Assembly (NCBI RefSeq): GCF_954871325.1
Contig: NC_088776.1
Span: 38,178,508-38,242,507, forward strand
Direction of reading: 5' to 3'
DNA: 64,000 nucleotides
From: Gordionus sp. m RMFG-2023
Taxonomy: Eukaryota > Nematomorpha > Gordioida > Chordodea > Parachordodidae
In this document: piece after piece, positions 48,001 to 60,000 of the stretch
Layout of the letters: each line of letters opens with the position of its first letter
Numbering within the stretch: the stretch's first letter is position 1
Notes under the pieces: model-generated
Told to the model about the DNA's origin: nothing
Database searches by the model: none
The model's input: the letters and a program-made list of their open reading frames with translations, nothing else
Made by a program: the position numbers and the translations under genes

Positions 48001-51000
48001 TCGCAAATGTATTACCGCGAAAGCATTATCGCGAATGCATTGCAGCAAAAGCTTTACCGCAAATGCATTATAGCGAATGAATTATCGCGAATGCATTATC
48101 GCGAAAATGTGAAAGCGTATTTTTTATAGCGAATGCATTAACGCGAATTCTTTATCGCAAGTGTATGATCGCGAATGCATTATTTTAAATGAATTACTTT
48201 AGTTGCAATCGAGAATGGAGTTTAATGAAAATTACAATTTTATATTTATCGGCCTTTAGACAGACTTGGTTGAACCTGGAAATTAAGTTAAACATTTTTT
48301 TTTTGAAAATAGGACTAAGGCTTTTAATTTTTTTAACTCAAAATATATAAAAAAAATTCTAAGCAATAAAGTAGATTTCTCTGGCAATCTTATAACAATA
48401 TGAAGAAACTTTAATTTATATTAATTTTTTCATAATTTTTCTAAATAATTTTAATGTAAATTAAAATTTCTTCAGAAGTTCAATATAAAATCTTCTGAAA
48501 TTTATAGGGTGGGTTCTACACATATTGGAATGCATTTCCCGCAAAATTAGATTTAAAATTTAACGCAATAATTAATGATATAAAATGCTAAAAATAATAC
48601 AACAAAATACCTATCAAACTATCGCCTTACCTTAATTTTGATTACCTTTTTATATATGGATTTTCATTATAAATTGTTAAATACAAAATTTTTTTTAGCA
48701 GAATCATATGAAATTCTCACAGTAGATTATCTTCGGAATAGATTTGGTAAAATCACATTTATCAGGGAAATTAAAAACGTGCAATAAATTAGATCAGAGA
48801 ACTACAGGCCCAGCTTTAAACCCGGCCCGGGTTTAATGCTGGGCCTGTAGTTAAATTTAAAATTTTTTAAATACACTGGCCGGGCTATATATTTTAAAAC
48901 CACATATTTTAAATTACCATTATTATCTATGTAATTAATATATAATATATTTTAAATAAATCCGGGCCGTGCAGATTAAAATAACTCACAAAGTATTAAA
49001 TATTGATAAAATTTTCTAAAAATTTACGTAAGACAGGCTTAGTTGCTGATAGTTTTTTTGAACTGGCTACTCTACTAGTTAAAGCAAAGCACTAATAGGA
49101 ACTCATAAAGAAAGAAACATTTTCATAATTTTAACATTACTACCTCTTATTAATTGTTCAGAATATTTTAAAAAAATAACCGGAAACTCAAAAATGTTAT
49201 CATAATTATTCATAAACACCTCGGCCGAGAAAATTAGAATTTGATGACTAGGTTCATAAAAATTTTGTTTAAAAAATATATTTTAAAAAAAGTGCTCTCC
49301 AGGTCCCCCTGCTATAAATCACTTTAAATTCGCGAAACTTTTAAGATATAATTTATCCATGAAAGTTGTCCAAGATTAGCTAAAAATTATCTATCATAGA
49401 TAAGAAAAAATCTTATTTTATTTTTAAAATTTTATCATATTATTTTATCGCACAGCGTTGAATAATTTTTTTTAAGATTACTTTATCCATTTTTTTATTC
49501 AAGGGTGTTCCGAGAATTTATATGACGGCACCTGGCTTGTTATTTGTTTTAAACTTAAAGCTATAAAATTAATGATTTTGACGATTACAATAGATTTAAT
49601 AAGATGGAAATCTAATCAATGCAATGTTCCCCTTCATCTAATATTATTTACTAGCTAATAACCCGTCAAGAATGACGGGGTTGAGGGGTAATTAGTTAGT
49701 TTGTGTATATGTTACTAAATATGCTTTATATTAAAATTTAGGAGAAAAAGAGGTAAAATTGTTGCAATGTAACCCGTGAGCATTAAGGGTATTAGAAATA
49801 TCAAAATTTAAATTTGTGATAGGAATCATATTGGGTAAAATTAAAAAAAGAGATTCTTCAAAATTTTTGAATTTTAAATATGGGCTAGACATTGGCATCA
49901 AAATTTTGTTTTGCAGACACAACTAGGCCTGATCAAGAAACCACGTCCCATGCAACTTTCATAAAATTTTGCCATTTATTTCTATTGTAATTTAACCCTT
50001 CACTACAAAGGTGGGGTAAATAGGACCCCACAACTTTTATAATCTTTGTAATACAAAAGCTAGAAGATATTCCGACCTGATTTTTTCAGTAGTTTAATAT
50101 TTTGTAAAAAGGAATACAACTTCCAAATTTCATGATTATTGATTTGATAGTTTTTGAGATATATGCTATTTGTTGAGCTTGGGGTAAAATATACCCCACC
50201 TATGTAATGATGTAATTTTTTTTTAAAATCCAATTTTTTTTTTGTTACTAATTATATTTATGTATGTCAGGTTAATAAATATAATTGTAAAAAATATAAT
50301 TATATCTATTTTTTGATTGATATATATGACTTTAAATTTGAAAATTTTATATTATTTATTTTTTCGGTGTAGTTAAAAATCATAAATTTAACATATGATT
50401 TTTAATTTCAATTATTCTAGTGACATTTTATACTTTGAAAATAGAATTATATGCTGGCAATCAGCCTGAAGGACCTTATAAATTGAGAAATAAGCCTTTT
50501 GATGTGGTTGAAAGGTTAATTCAGCCCATTTCTAAGAGTAATAGGAATGTCACCACAGATAACTGGTTTACCAGTTAAGAACTTGCTATACATTTATTAA
50601 ATTCCCATTCATTAACAATAGTAGGAACTTTAAGAAAAAATAAATAGCAGTTTCCAACATCATTTAATTTTAAAAAGAGAGATATTTGTTCAAGTTTATT
50701 TGCCTGCTAAGATAATATGACATTAGTATCATATGTACCAAAAAAGTATAAGCATGATGCTTTCTACCCTTCACTATGATAACAATATTGATACATCAAC
50801 TGGGGATTTGAAAAAACCAGAAATTATCACATTTTACAATCTTACCAAAGCTGGTGTTGATGTTGTGGATCAGCTATGTTCAAATTATTCAATATCCAGA
50901 ATAACAAATAGATGGCCTATGACAATTTTTTATAATTTGTTGAATATATCTTGCATAAATTCTTTAATAATTTATAAATCCAATAATTTAAAGGAGATTA

Positions 51001-54000
51001 ATAGATCAAAGTTTATAAAATTATTAGCAATGAAGTTAATAACTCTATTAATGAGTAATAGATATGAAAACCCACATGTTAATAAACTACTAAGGGATAA
51101 TATTGGGAACATGCTAAATATAGAGGAATTAAAACCTATTTCAACCAAACAAAAAGGAAGGTGCTCCTCTTGTCCAAGGGTTAAGGACAAGAAATCCTCA
51201 TTTATTTGTCCAAATTGTTCAAAATTTATATGCAAAGATCATATGTATGTAACATGTCGTGAATGTTTTTTTAAAAAAAATGTATGAACTTTAATATCAA
51301 ATATTTTTTTTAATATCTGATGTTTTATTATAAAATTTATTTAATTATTACTATAAAATATTGAATTAATAAAATATATAATCAAATTTGCTTCCATTCA
51401 TTTATTTTTGGTCATATCATATGATTAAGGAAAGTTCCAAAAAAAAGATTTTTTTTTGAGCAGCTTTAGTAAATATATCATAACTTTATTTAGAAATAAA
51501 TGTAAATCTAGAAATTTTGTATTTATTATCTCTAATATTTTTACAATAAGTATATAAAATTTTAGTTCTTAAATTATATTATTTTCTGAGATATAGCTAT
51601 TTAAAATTTGGGGTAAAATAGACCCCACCTATGTAACCGCGGGAGTTTTTTTCACCTATGTAGTGAAGGGTTAATAACAATATCTTAAATTTAATTTTAT
51701 GTTAAGAATAAAATTTAAATTTGTGATAGAAATCATATTGGGTAAAATTTAAAATAGATATGCTTAAAAATTTTTTAATTTTAAATATGGACCCGACATT
51801 GGCTGAAATTTTTTTTCTCAAACCTGGCCAACCCATAATAATTTTGTAATTTTTTCCCAAGCCTGGAGATAGGTAAATCTCTGAAAACCATATTGTTGGG
51901 AAATTTTTATCAAGCCCGCCAAAGACCATAATAATTTTGTTAGTTGAGAACTGAAATAAAATATATAAAATCATAATTCATTTAAAAATAAAATCAGAAT
52001 ATGAAAGTTGCATGGGCTTGGTTTTTTAATCAGGCCTGGCGATTTCTGCAAAAAAAAATTTCAGGCCATTGTCTAAGCCCATATTTAAAACTAAAAAATT
52101 TTCAAGCATTTCTATTTTATATTTTACACAATATGATTATCGAAAATCTAAATTTTATTCTAAATATAAAATTAAATTTAAGACATTTTTATTAATTTAC
52201 AATAAAAATAAATGACAAAATTTTATGAAAGTTGCATGGGATTTGGTTTTTTGATCAGGCCTGGCTATGTCTGCAAAAAAAAATTTTCAGGCCAATGTAT
52301 AACCTATATTTAAAATTCCAAAATCTTAAAGTATCTCTATTTTAAATTTTATCCAATATGATTTCCATCACAAATTTAAATTTTGATATTTTTAATACAT
52401 GCTCACGGTATACATAACAATTTTACCTCCTTTCTCCTAAATTTTAATATTTATATAAAATTTTTAATAAAGTATATTTAACCATACACACAAACTAAAT
52501 AATTACCCTTCAAGCCCGTCAGCTAGTATGGTAATAAACGGCAAAATTTTAAAAATATCAGCTATTAATTAATATTTATATAAAATTTTTAATAAAGTAT
52601 ATTTAACCATACACACAAACTAAATAATTACCCTTCAAGCCCGTCAGCTAGTATGGTAATAAACGGCAAAATTTTAAAAATATCAGCTATTAATTAATAT
52701 TTTAAACTTAATTATATTCAAGTTGGTGCATGCTTAAAACATACGACTTTAAAACGGGAGGTCTGTGGTTGACTCTCGTAGAGAGCAAAAAAATAACATT
52801 ACACTATATAGTCTCTTTAAATTTTAAATACATTAGGAAGATACGAAAACGATCATGTTTTGATTATGGAGATTATATATATTAGATTCTATGCCTCCAG
52901 ATATGGCTGGGGGGGGGGGGGAGGTGGTTGTATCTATATGTATCATTTATTTTTTTTAAAATATTTTTAAAAAAATTAAAATTATATTATATTTATAGAT
53001 AAAAATAAAACTTTTTACTATAATAAAAAGAAAAATTATCAACATGTTTTTTTCATGCTGGAAAGGGTTAATCATATTAATAATTAGGGGCTATTAGAAT
53101 CAGGGCTAGCTGAATCAATTAAATTATGCTTAAAAATATGATATAATAAGTATTCATTGTCTACTATTATAGCTTTGTTGAATATCTTATTTCGAACAGG
53201 CCCTTTGAGGAAAATCCCAATAATTTGGTACTAAATGCAAACTCTGGCTACGAATGGTTGGAAGCCATCCCCAGCGCCAATCTTGGCCTCCTCATGACTG
53301 GCGAACAGCTACGTATATCTATAGCCCTCCGCCTCGGCTGTAATGTCGTAGTTCCCCCCATCTGCATCGACTGTGGTCAGCCCATTGAATCGAAGGCTTA
53401 CCATCCCTTGCAGTGCAAGTTCTCCCGTGGACGACAACCTCGTCATAAATCTATCAATAACATTTTACTAGCCGCCCTCAAAAAAGTTAATATCCCATCT
53501 ATCCTCGAACCAGTGGGTCTTTCAAACGAATACGCCATACGCCCGGTTTGTATTTCTCTCATACCCTGGTCTAATGGTCTTCCGCTAACATGGGATTACA
53601 CTTGCGTTGATTTTGCAGCCAAGTCTAACCTCTCATTTTCTGCTATCGAAAAGGCAGAAATCAAACACTATGTTCATTCCTATCGTTACCAATACCCTTG
53701 GCATGTTTGGAAACGAGGCCCTCAATTTCATTAAAATTATAAGAAAAAAATGAGACAGATCTCAGGGGACCACAATGAAAGATTTTACCTTCGCCAGCAG
53801 ATTTTCCTGGAAATTTTCCGGTCTAATTTTTTAAGTATTCACTCTTCTCTTGGATGATATATACCCCCCTTTTTTTAAAATATATATTTTTTTATAGTCC
53901 TTTTTAATGTCTTCATAGATTATATATACATTATATATTTATTTTTTTATATTTAATTTATAATATATCCATTTTAATATATATTTTTTAATCTGTAATT

Positions 54001-57000
54001 TTATGATTATGAATGAATAATAAAATATTTTATTAAAAAAAAAAAATTCTATATGATAATCATTATAATTATAAAAAAATTTTTAAAATTAATAAAATGT
54101 CATATTTTGAAATTTTTAATTTAGATGCAAATGATGTATTATATCAATAAAACATAGTCCATAAAAAATAGAAGAATAATAATTATAATCATCTATGTAA
54201 GAGACTTAATAAACCAATGGATCTACAAGCCCCAGGTTTGGGCCTTGTTGGGGAAAAAATTAACTTTTACTAGAATCAATAAAATATTTATTAATGTATA
54301 TCTTTAGGTAAATGTTTGTTTTGTTGGACTATCACATAGTATTTTATAAATTCAAATACAATTATTTTCAGGCTTATGATGATTTTGACAAAAACGCCGA
54401 ATAGTCCCTACTATTGGAAGAAAGTTGATCATGAGATCAAAAATTTAGATTATTTACCGATTGACTAAAAAACGTTGCGTTTTTAAATCTTTACATCTCT
54501 GAAACGCGTCATCGTTCTTTTTATGAAATCTATTTTATTGTGTATCTTAAAATTCTCAAGAGAAGAAAAATTGGAAAGAAGTTTAATTCCTGAATTTTCT
54601 AGGAGAAAGTGGAATATTAGTCCAGTTCAACAGCTTTAAAGATACCTCAAAATACGGGTTCCATATATCGAAAAACTATCAAGTAATAGGCTACAACCTT
54701 TTGAATCTTACAAACTTGAAAAAAAAATTGGTAAAATATGGTCCTTAATATCAAATTCGCGTTTATTCTTAGGTTCATACAAGAAAAAAAAGGATAGATT
54801 AATTACATAAATTTTTATTATTTTTATAATTTTACGGATCTCAAAATATTCTTTGTGTTTTATTATAATTTTTAATTACGAAAAAAATTTGAAAAAAAGG
54901 CGAGCGTCCGGCTATAGATCAATATAATGGGAACACGTCTAGCCTATTTTTAAATAAATAAAAATAAATGAGAGTCTTAAGTTATTTTTTGTCCAATATT
55001 AGTATTTCAAATTTTCTAAAAAACGATTTAATCTAATTATTAAAAAAAAATTGTGGATACGAAACTTCATAGCAAGTGACGTGTTTTAGAGTTATAAAAA
55101 TTTAAAAACGCTACGTTAAATAAATATAGAAACGTCAATTAGGCTGGTTTTCTTGTGTTTTGAAAAAGGTCTGAACTTGCTAAATGAGTTACAATATAAT
55201 TAGAGAGTTCAAAGAATTTCTTTAGAAAAATAGAGATCGGTGTAAAAATATTATCAAACAGGAACTTCCTAAAGGTGACAAATTTATGGTTCCCGATATA
55301 TTTAAAATATAAAAACATAATAAAGATGAACTATTTATTAGGAAGTTAGTAGATAAGTAGTAAAGAATTTTAATACTTTATATTAATTATACCAATCATT
55401 TGTCAAATAATATAAGTATTACATACGTGATAATTAATTCATGATATTACATTAGCGATAATGAATTCGCAGTAATGCTTTCGCGTTAATGCATATATTG
55501 TTACATTCGCTATAATATATTCGCTGTAATGCATTTGCGATAATAATTTCGCTGTAATGCATTTGCGATAATAATTTTGCTGTAATGCATTCGCGATAAT
55601 ACATTCGCTCCAATGCATTCGCGATTTTTGCGATAATGCATTCGCGATACTGTTTTCGCTATGATGCATTCGCTAAAATATCTTTTCGCGGTAATCAACA
55701 TTCGCGATAATGCTTTTCGCGGTATTAACATGATACGGTATAATATATAAAACACAATTAATTAAAGATGGCCTTTTAAAAATTTCCATACCGCACCTTT
55801 GACAATTGAAAATTGGGAGCGAAAATTGCCAATAGTAACCCACTAGCTCGCCCATCTATTATTTTAAGATTTTTAATTCGCTCACCCACTGATGGTTTAA
55901 AATAAATAGTCATCAGGACCAGGGTTGCCAGGTCAAAATTTTCAAATTGCGGGAGAAATTTGGTATTTTGCGAGAGACTATGAAAATTGCGGTAGAAATA
56001 TAAAATATGGCCCGCAAAGTGCCGGCCTTCGGCCGGGATTTTGAATTGATTTGATTATCCGCCTATTTTTATAATTAGTTTATATAAATACAAAGCCAAG
56101 TCGGTAACTATTTTTCAAAATAAAATAACATCTTGATTTATTAAAATATATTATTTTCTAAAAAAAACCAAAGATCTTTTTTAAATATAAAAGAATGTAA
56201 ACAAGATAAAATTTTATAAAAAAAAAACTAACGATTTTAATTTTACAATGTAAAAAATATATTTTATGCGAATGTCCCGCAAAACGACCGCAATTGGAAA
56301 TCTACCGTGTGTGTATAACATTATAGGGATAGGCGCTTAATTATCACGTTTAAATACATAATAAGGTAATATTGTACTCATTTCGATGATAATTATTTTA
56401 TTTGTTCAATTACATTATTATAATCAGTGCAGGGGAGTGTATCTATATCCATTGCAAAACAAAAATATTATCCAAAAATAAGAAATAATACAGATGAAAC
56501 TACAGTTGCGGCAATTGTAATTACTTATCTTGTAGTACAACATTCACTGAGCTACTTATCATTACAATATGGGTAGAATCTTTTCCTCATAATATTTAAC
56601 GATTCCAAGGTAAGTGAAAACTTTACTTGTAGAACAAAAATGAGCAAGGATATCATCAATTTAGGACCTGAATCCTGGAGGTCAATTCTTGACGATTTGA
56701 AAGATTAGCATACATATGCAATTCTAACAGATGCATCTAATAAACCTCCGCTATTTCAACAAAATTAAGGTCTTTTCAATAAAACTATTTAATTTTTTCC
56801 TCTCAAATAGTGAAAAATCCAAAGACATAGCTAACCATATAATGGTAAATATAGCAGATTCAGGATTATCAATAAATTGCATGTCAGCTTTCTTATCTGA
56901 TAATGCATCAGTGAATTTGGAAAAAACCAGAGTTTATTTACAAAATTGAGTCAGCATAATGTTGGTTGCGATATGTTCCTAATACCCGCCATCGATGAAT

Positions 57001-60000
57001 TTTAAAATTTTATAAACCTTTAAAAAAAATATTTCTTAAATAAAGATTATAAAAGCTGTCCTAACATTTTGAAAATTTTTTTCTATAATGAATAGCAGAG
57101 GTATATTTAGGAATGATTTCACCTGTAGGAAATTTACTACATGCTCTCAATGTGCAGTTGCAGTCAGAAGAATCTTAACAAAGATTCACAAAATTATGCT
57201 GCAGATGTGTTCATCTTTACAGTTAAAAATTGACAATTAATTTTATGGCGCCATTGCTAAAACTATATTAAAATCTTCTATTATTTTAAAAATACCGATA
57301 GACATTGATGTCTTATTTGAGGAGATTGTAATGCTCTCTATTTTTGATTTACAATGTAAAAAATATATTATTTTATGCGAATGTATAAATAAGATTTTAT
57401 AAAATATAAAAAAAATATGGAAAATTAAATAGTTATAATGTTAATTATATTTTATTTGAGATTTAAATAATGGAACTAAATGTGCCGTCGTTATTGAGAT
57501 ATTTATAAAATTCCTGGCATGACATATTATAAATTTGTTTAACCATTAGCTCGGCCTCTAATGTTGTTAAAACAATATGATTTCTCTCCAGGTAGTCCTC
57601 ATCAGGCTAAAAATGCGCTCCGATAAGGCATTAGAATGAGATAAGGAGAAAACATACTGGCATATTTTTTCCAAACATGGGGATTTATTGTTATTACGAA
57701 AAAATTCTACCCATTTCTCCTCTGCTTTTAGATCATTTAACTTTAAGTATTCTGGCGAATCGTAAATATAGAGAGAATTACAATCTCCTCAAACAAGATA
57801 TCAATGTCTTTCGGTATTTTTAATATATTTATTATATTACAAAAACCATCAATTGATGGTATCTGTTCCAAGGTCATAATATTTATACATTTGTAAATTC
57901 TAAAATTGTCTTAATAAAAATATCTGCTTCATTTAAAGGTATTAATTAGAGTATTATTTAAACATTTTAATATAATATTTTTAGCAATAGCGCCATAAAA
58001 TTTATTATCAATTTTTAACTGCAGAGATGAACAGAGCTGTAGTATGATTTTCTGAATATTTTTTAATAAAGAATATTCTGATTGCAACTGAATATTAACT
58101 GCATGAAGTAGATTTCCTACATGTGAAACGAATCCCAATTATGCTTCTGCCATTTCACACTCGAAAAAATTTTTCAATATTTTAGGACAGCTTTTAAAAT
58201 CTTTATTTAAGAAGTATTTTTTTAAGGGTTTGTAAAATTTTAAAAACTCTTTTAATTCATTAACTTTTTTAGTTGATGACTAAATTCGTTAAAACATTTC
58301 ATCACAATTATTTCGACATCCACAGATAGTACATTTATTGCCTTCTTGCAAGAATTATGTAGTATATGGCATATACAGCCAATTGGTATTAATTCATTAT
58401 TATGCTGCCTCAATTCGGTAACTTTGGTTTTTGCTAAAATTTACAGAGGCATTATCAGCGCGGAAAGCTGACATGCAAATCATTGATAACCCTGAATCAG
58501 CTATATTTACCATTATGTGGCTAGCTACATCGTTGGATTTAACAGTTTTATTGAAATGTTCTTATTCTTGTTGAAATAGCGAAGAATCGAGGGAAATGTT
58601 TTAATATCTCCCTTATTAGTTGCATCTGTTAGAATTGCATATGGATGCCCATCTTTCAAATAGTCTAGAATTGACCTCTAGGATTCAGGTAATAAAACCA
58701 AGTAAGGTTTGCACTTATATTGGAGTCATTAAATATCATGGGAAAAAGATTCGACCAACATTGTGATGATATAGCTCTGTGAATGTCGAACTACATGATA
58801 GGTTTATACGATTTCCGCAGCTGTAGTTGCATCTGTATTATTTATTATTTTTGGAGAATATTTTTGTATTGCAATCGATGTTGATATACGATATACTTCC
58901 CTGTACTGACTTATATGAATGAAATGATGATGATTTATTATTGTATAAAAATAAAACAGGATAAAAAGAAATTTACAAATTATATATGTTTTTCGAAATA
59001 TTTAAAATTTATTTTAAAAATATAAAAATAATTAATTACTATCTCTCAAAATTATTATTTATATATTAAAAACAATAAAATACTTTTTAAAAAAATTGCG
59101 GGAGAAATTAAAAAATTGCCGTAGATTTTTGCGGGAGATTTCCATTTGTAGTAGTTTTGCGGGGGAGATGTCTGCGTGTAAAATAAAAAAATGCGGGAGT
59201 CTCCCGCTGATGGGGGGAGACATGGCAACCTTGATCAGGACCCTTGCTCATTTGATTAAAAATATTAGTATCGCCCGACCGCCTGACGTTTGATTTTAGT
59301 AATTGGTTTTTTTGGTCATCTCATAATAATATATTTATACTTAAACTTATTGTAAAATAAAGAATTAATTTTTTAATAAATATAAACCGACCCTGCCTAT
59401 TTTTCGTTCTTAAAACATTTCAATCCCGTATGCTCATTTTTAAGATTTATGTATCTATGTATTTTAGCACCTCTCCTAACCAGGGTTTCGGACCATTAAG
59501 AATAATAATTCAGTTCCGGTGTAACGCGATATTTTAACTAAAATTTAAATTAACTCCCTTTAATCATACTGACATTTATGATTATCGTTATATTATATTT
59601 TAATAAAATATCATTATAAAATTTAGTAATACTGACATATATACTGACGTATGATGTTAAAAGTTATTATTTAGTAATACTAATATTAATGAATGACATG
59701 TATTGTTAAAAGTTTCTAATATTTAGTAATATTGACATTAATGAATGACAAATAATGTTAAAAGTTTCTATTATTTAGTTATACTGACATTAATAAATAT
59801 GTAAAATTGAAAGTTTATATATAGCAGTATTGACACTTATGACTAACAGGTGATGCTTAAAGTTTTTATGTTTAGCTATATTGACACTTATGACTGACAG
59901 GTGATGCTTAAAGTTTATATGTTTAGCTATATTGACGCTTATTAGTGACGACAGATAATTAAAATTTTAATATTGAAATTTATGAGACACATAATATTAT

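Larger units (their letters stand above)
49651..52526. mobile_element. TA-flanked inverted-repeat element H
   Basis: Ends CTAGCT... and ...AGCTAG flanked by TA (49649-49650, 52527-52528). About 330 bp at each end match in inverted orientation, for example GGGTAATTAGTTAGTTTGTG at the left against the mirror of CACAAACTAAATAATTACCC at the right. AAATTTGTGATAGGAATCAT occurs at the left and its mirror at the right. TA duplication and TIRs suggest a Tc1/mariner-type or other TA-targeting element. No transposase of that class is seen. The piggyBac at 49996 lies inside it. Confidence 0.7.
47776..55740. mobile_element. ~8 kb element with inverted arrays of a GCGAATGCATTA-like repeat
   Basis: The left end (ACGGTTACATGCCAATACCG at 47776) and the reverse complement of the right end (ACCGTATCATGTTAATACCG, ending 55740) match. 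Each is followed inward by several hundred bases of a ~17 bp degenerate repeat, in opposite orientations. This is a TIR element with long subterminal arrays. No transposase of its own is recognised; the interior carries other insertions. The outermost bases run into AT sequence, so the target duplication cannot be read. Confidence 0.65.

Noticed and set aside
47785-48190. Possible CRISPR-like array
   Set aside because: Units of about 17 bp are contiguous and degenerate with no unique spacers, the context is eukaryotic, and the array is mirrored at 55435-55735.
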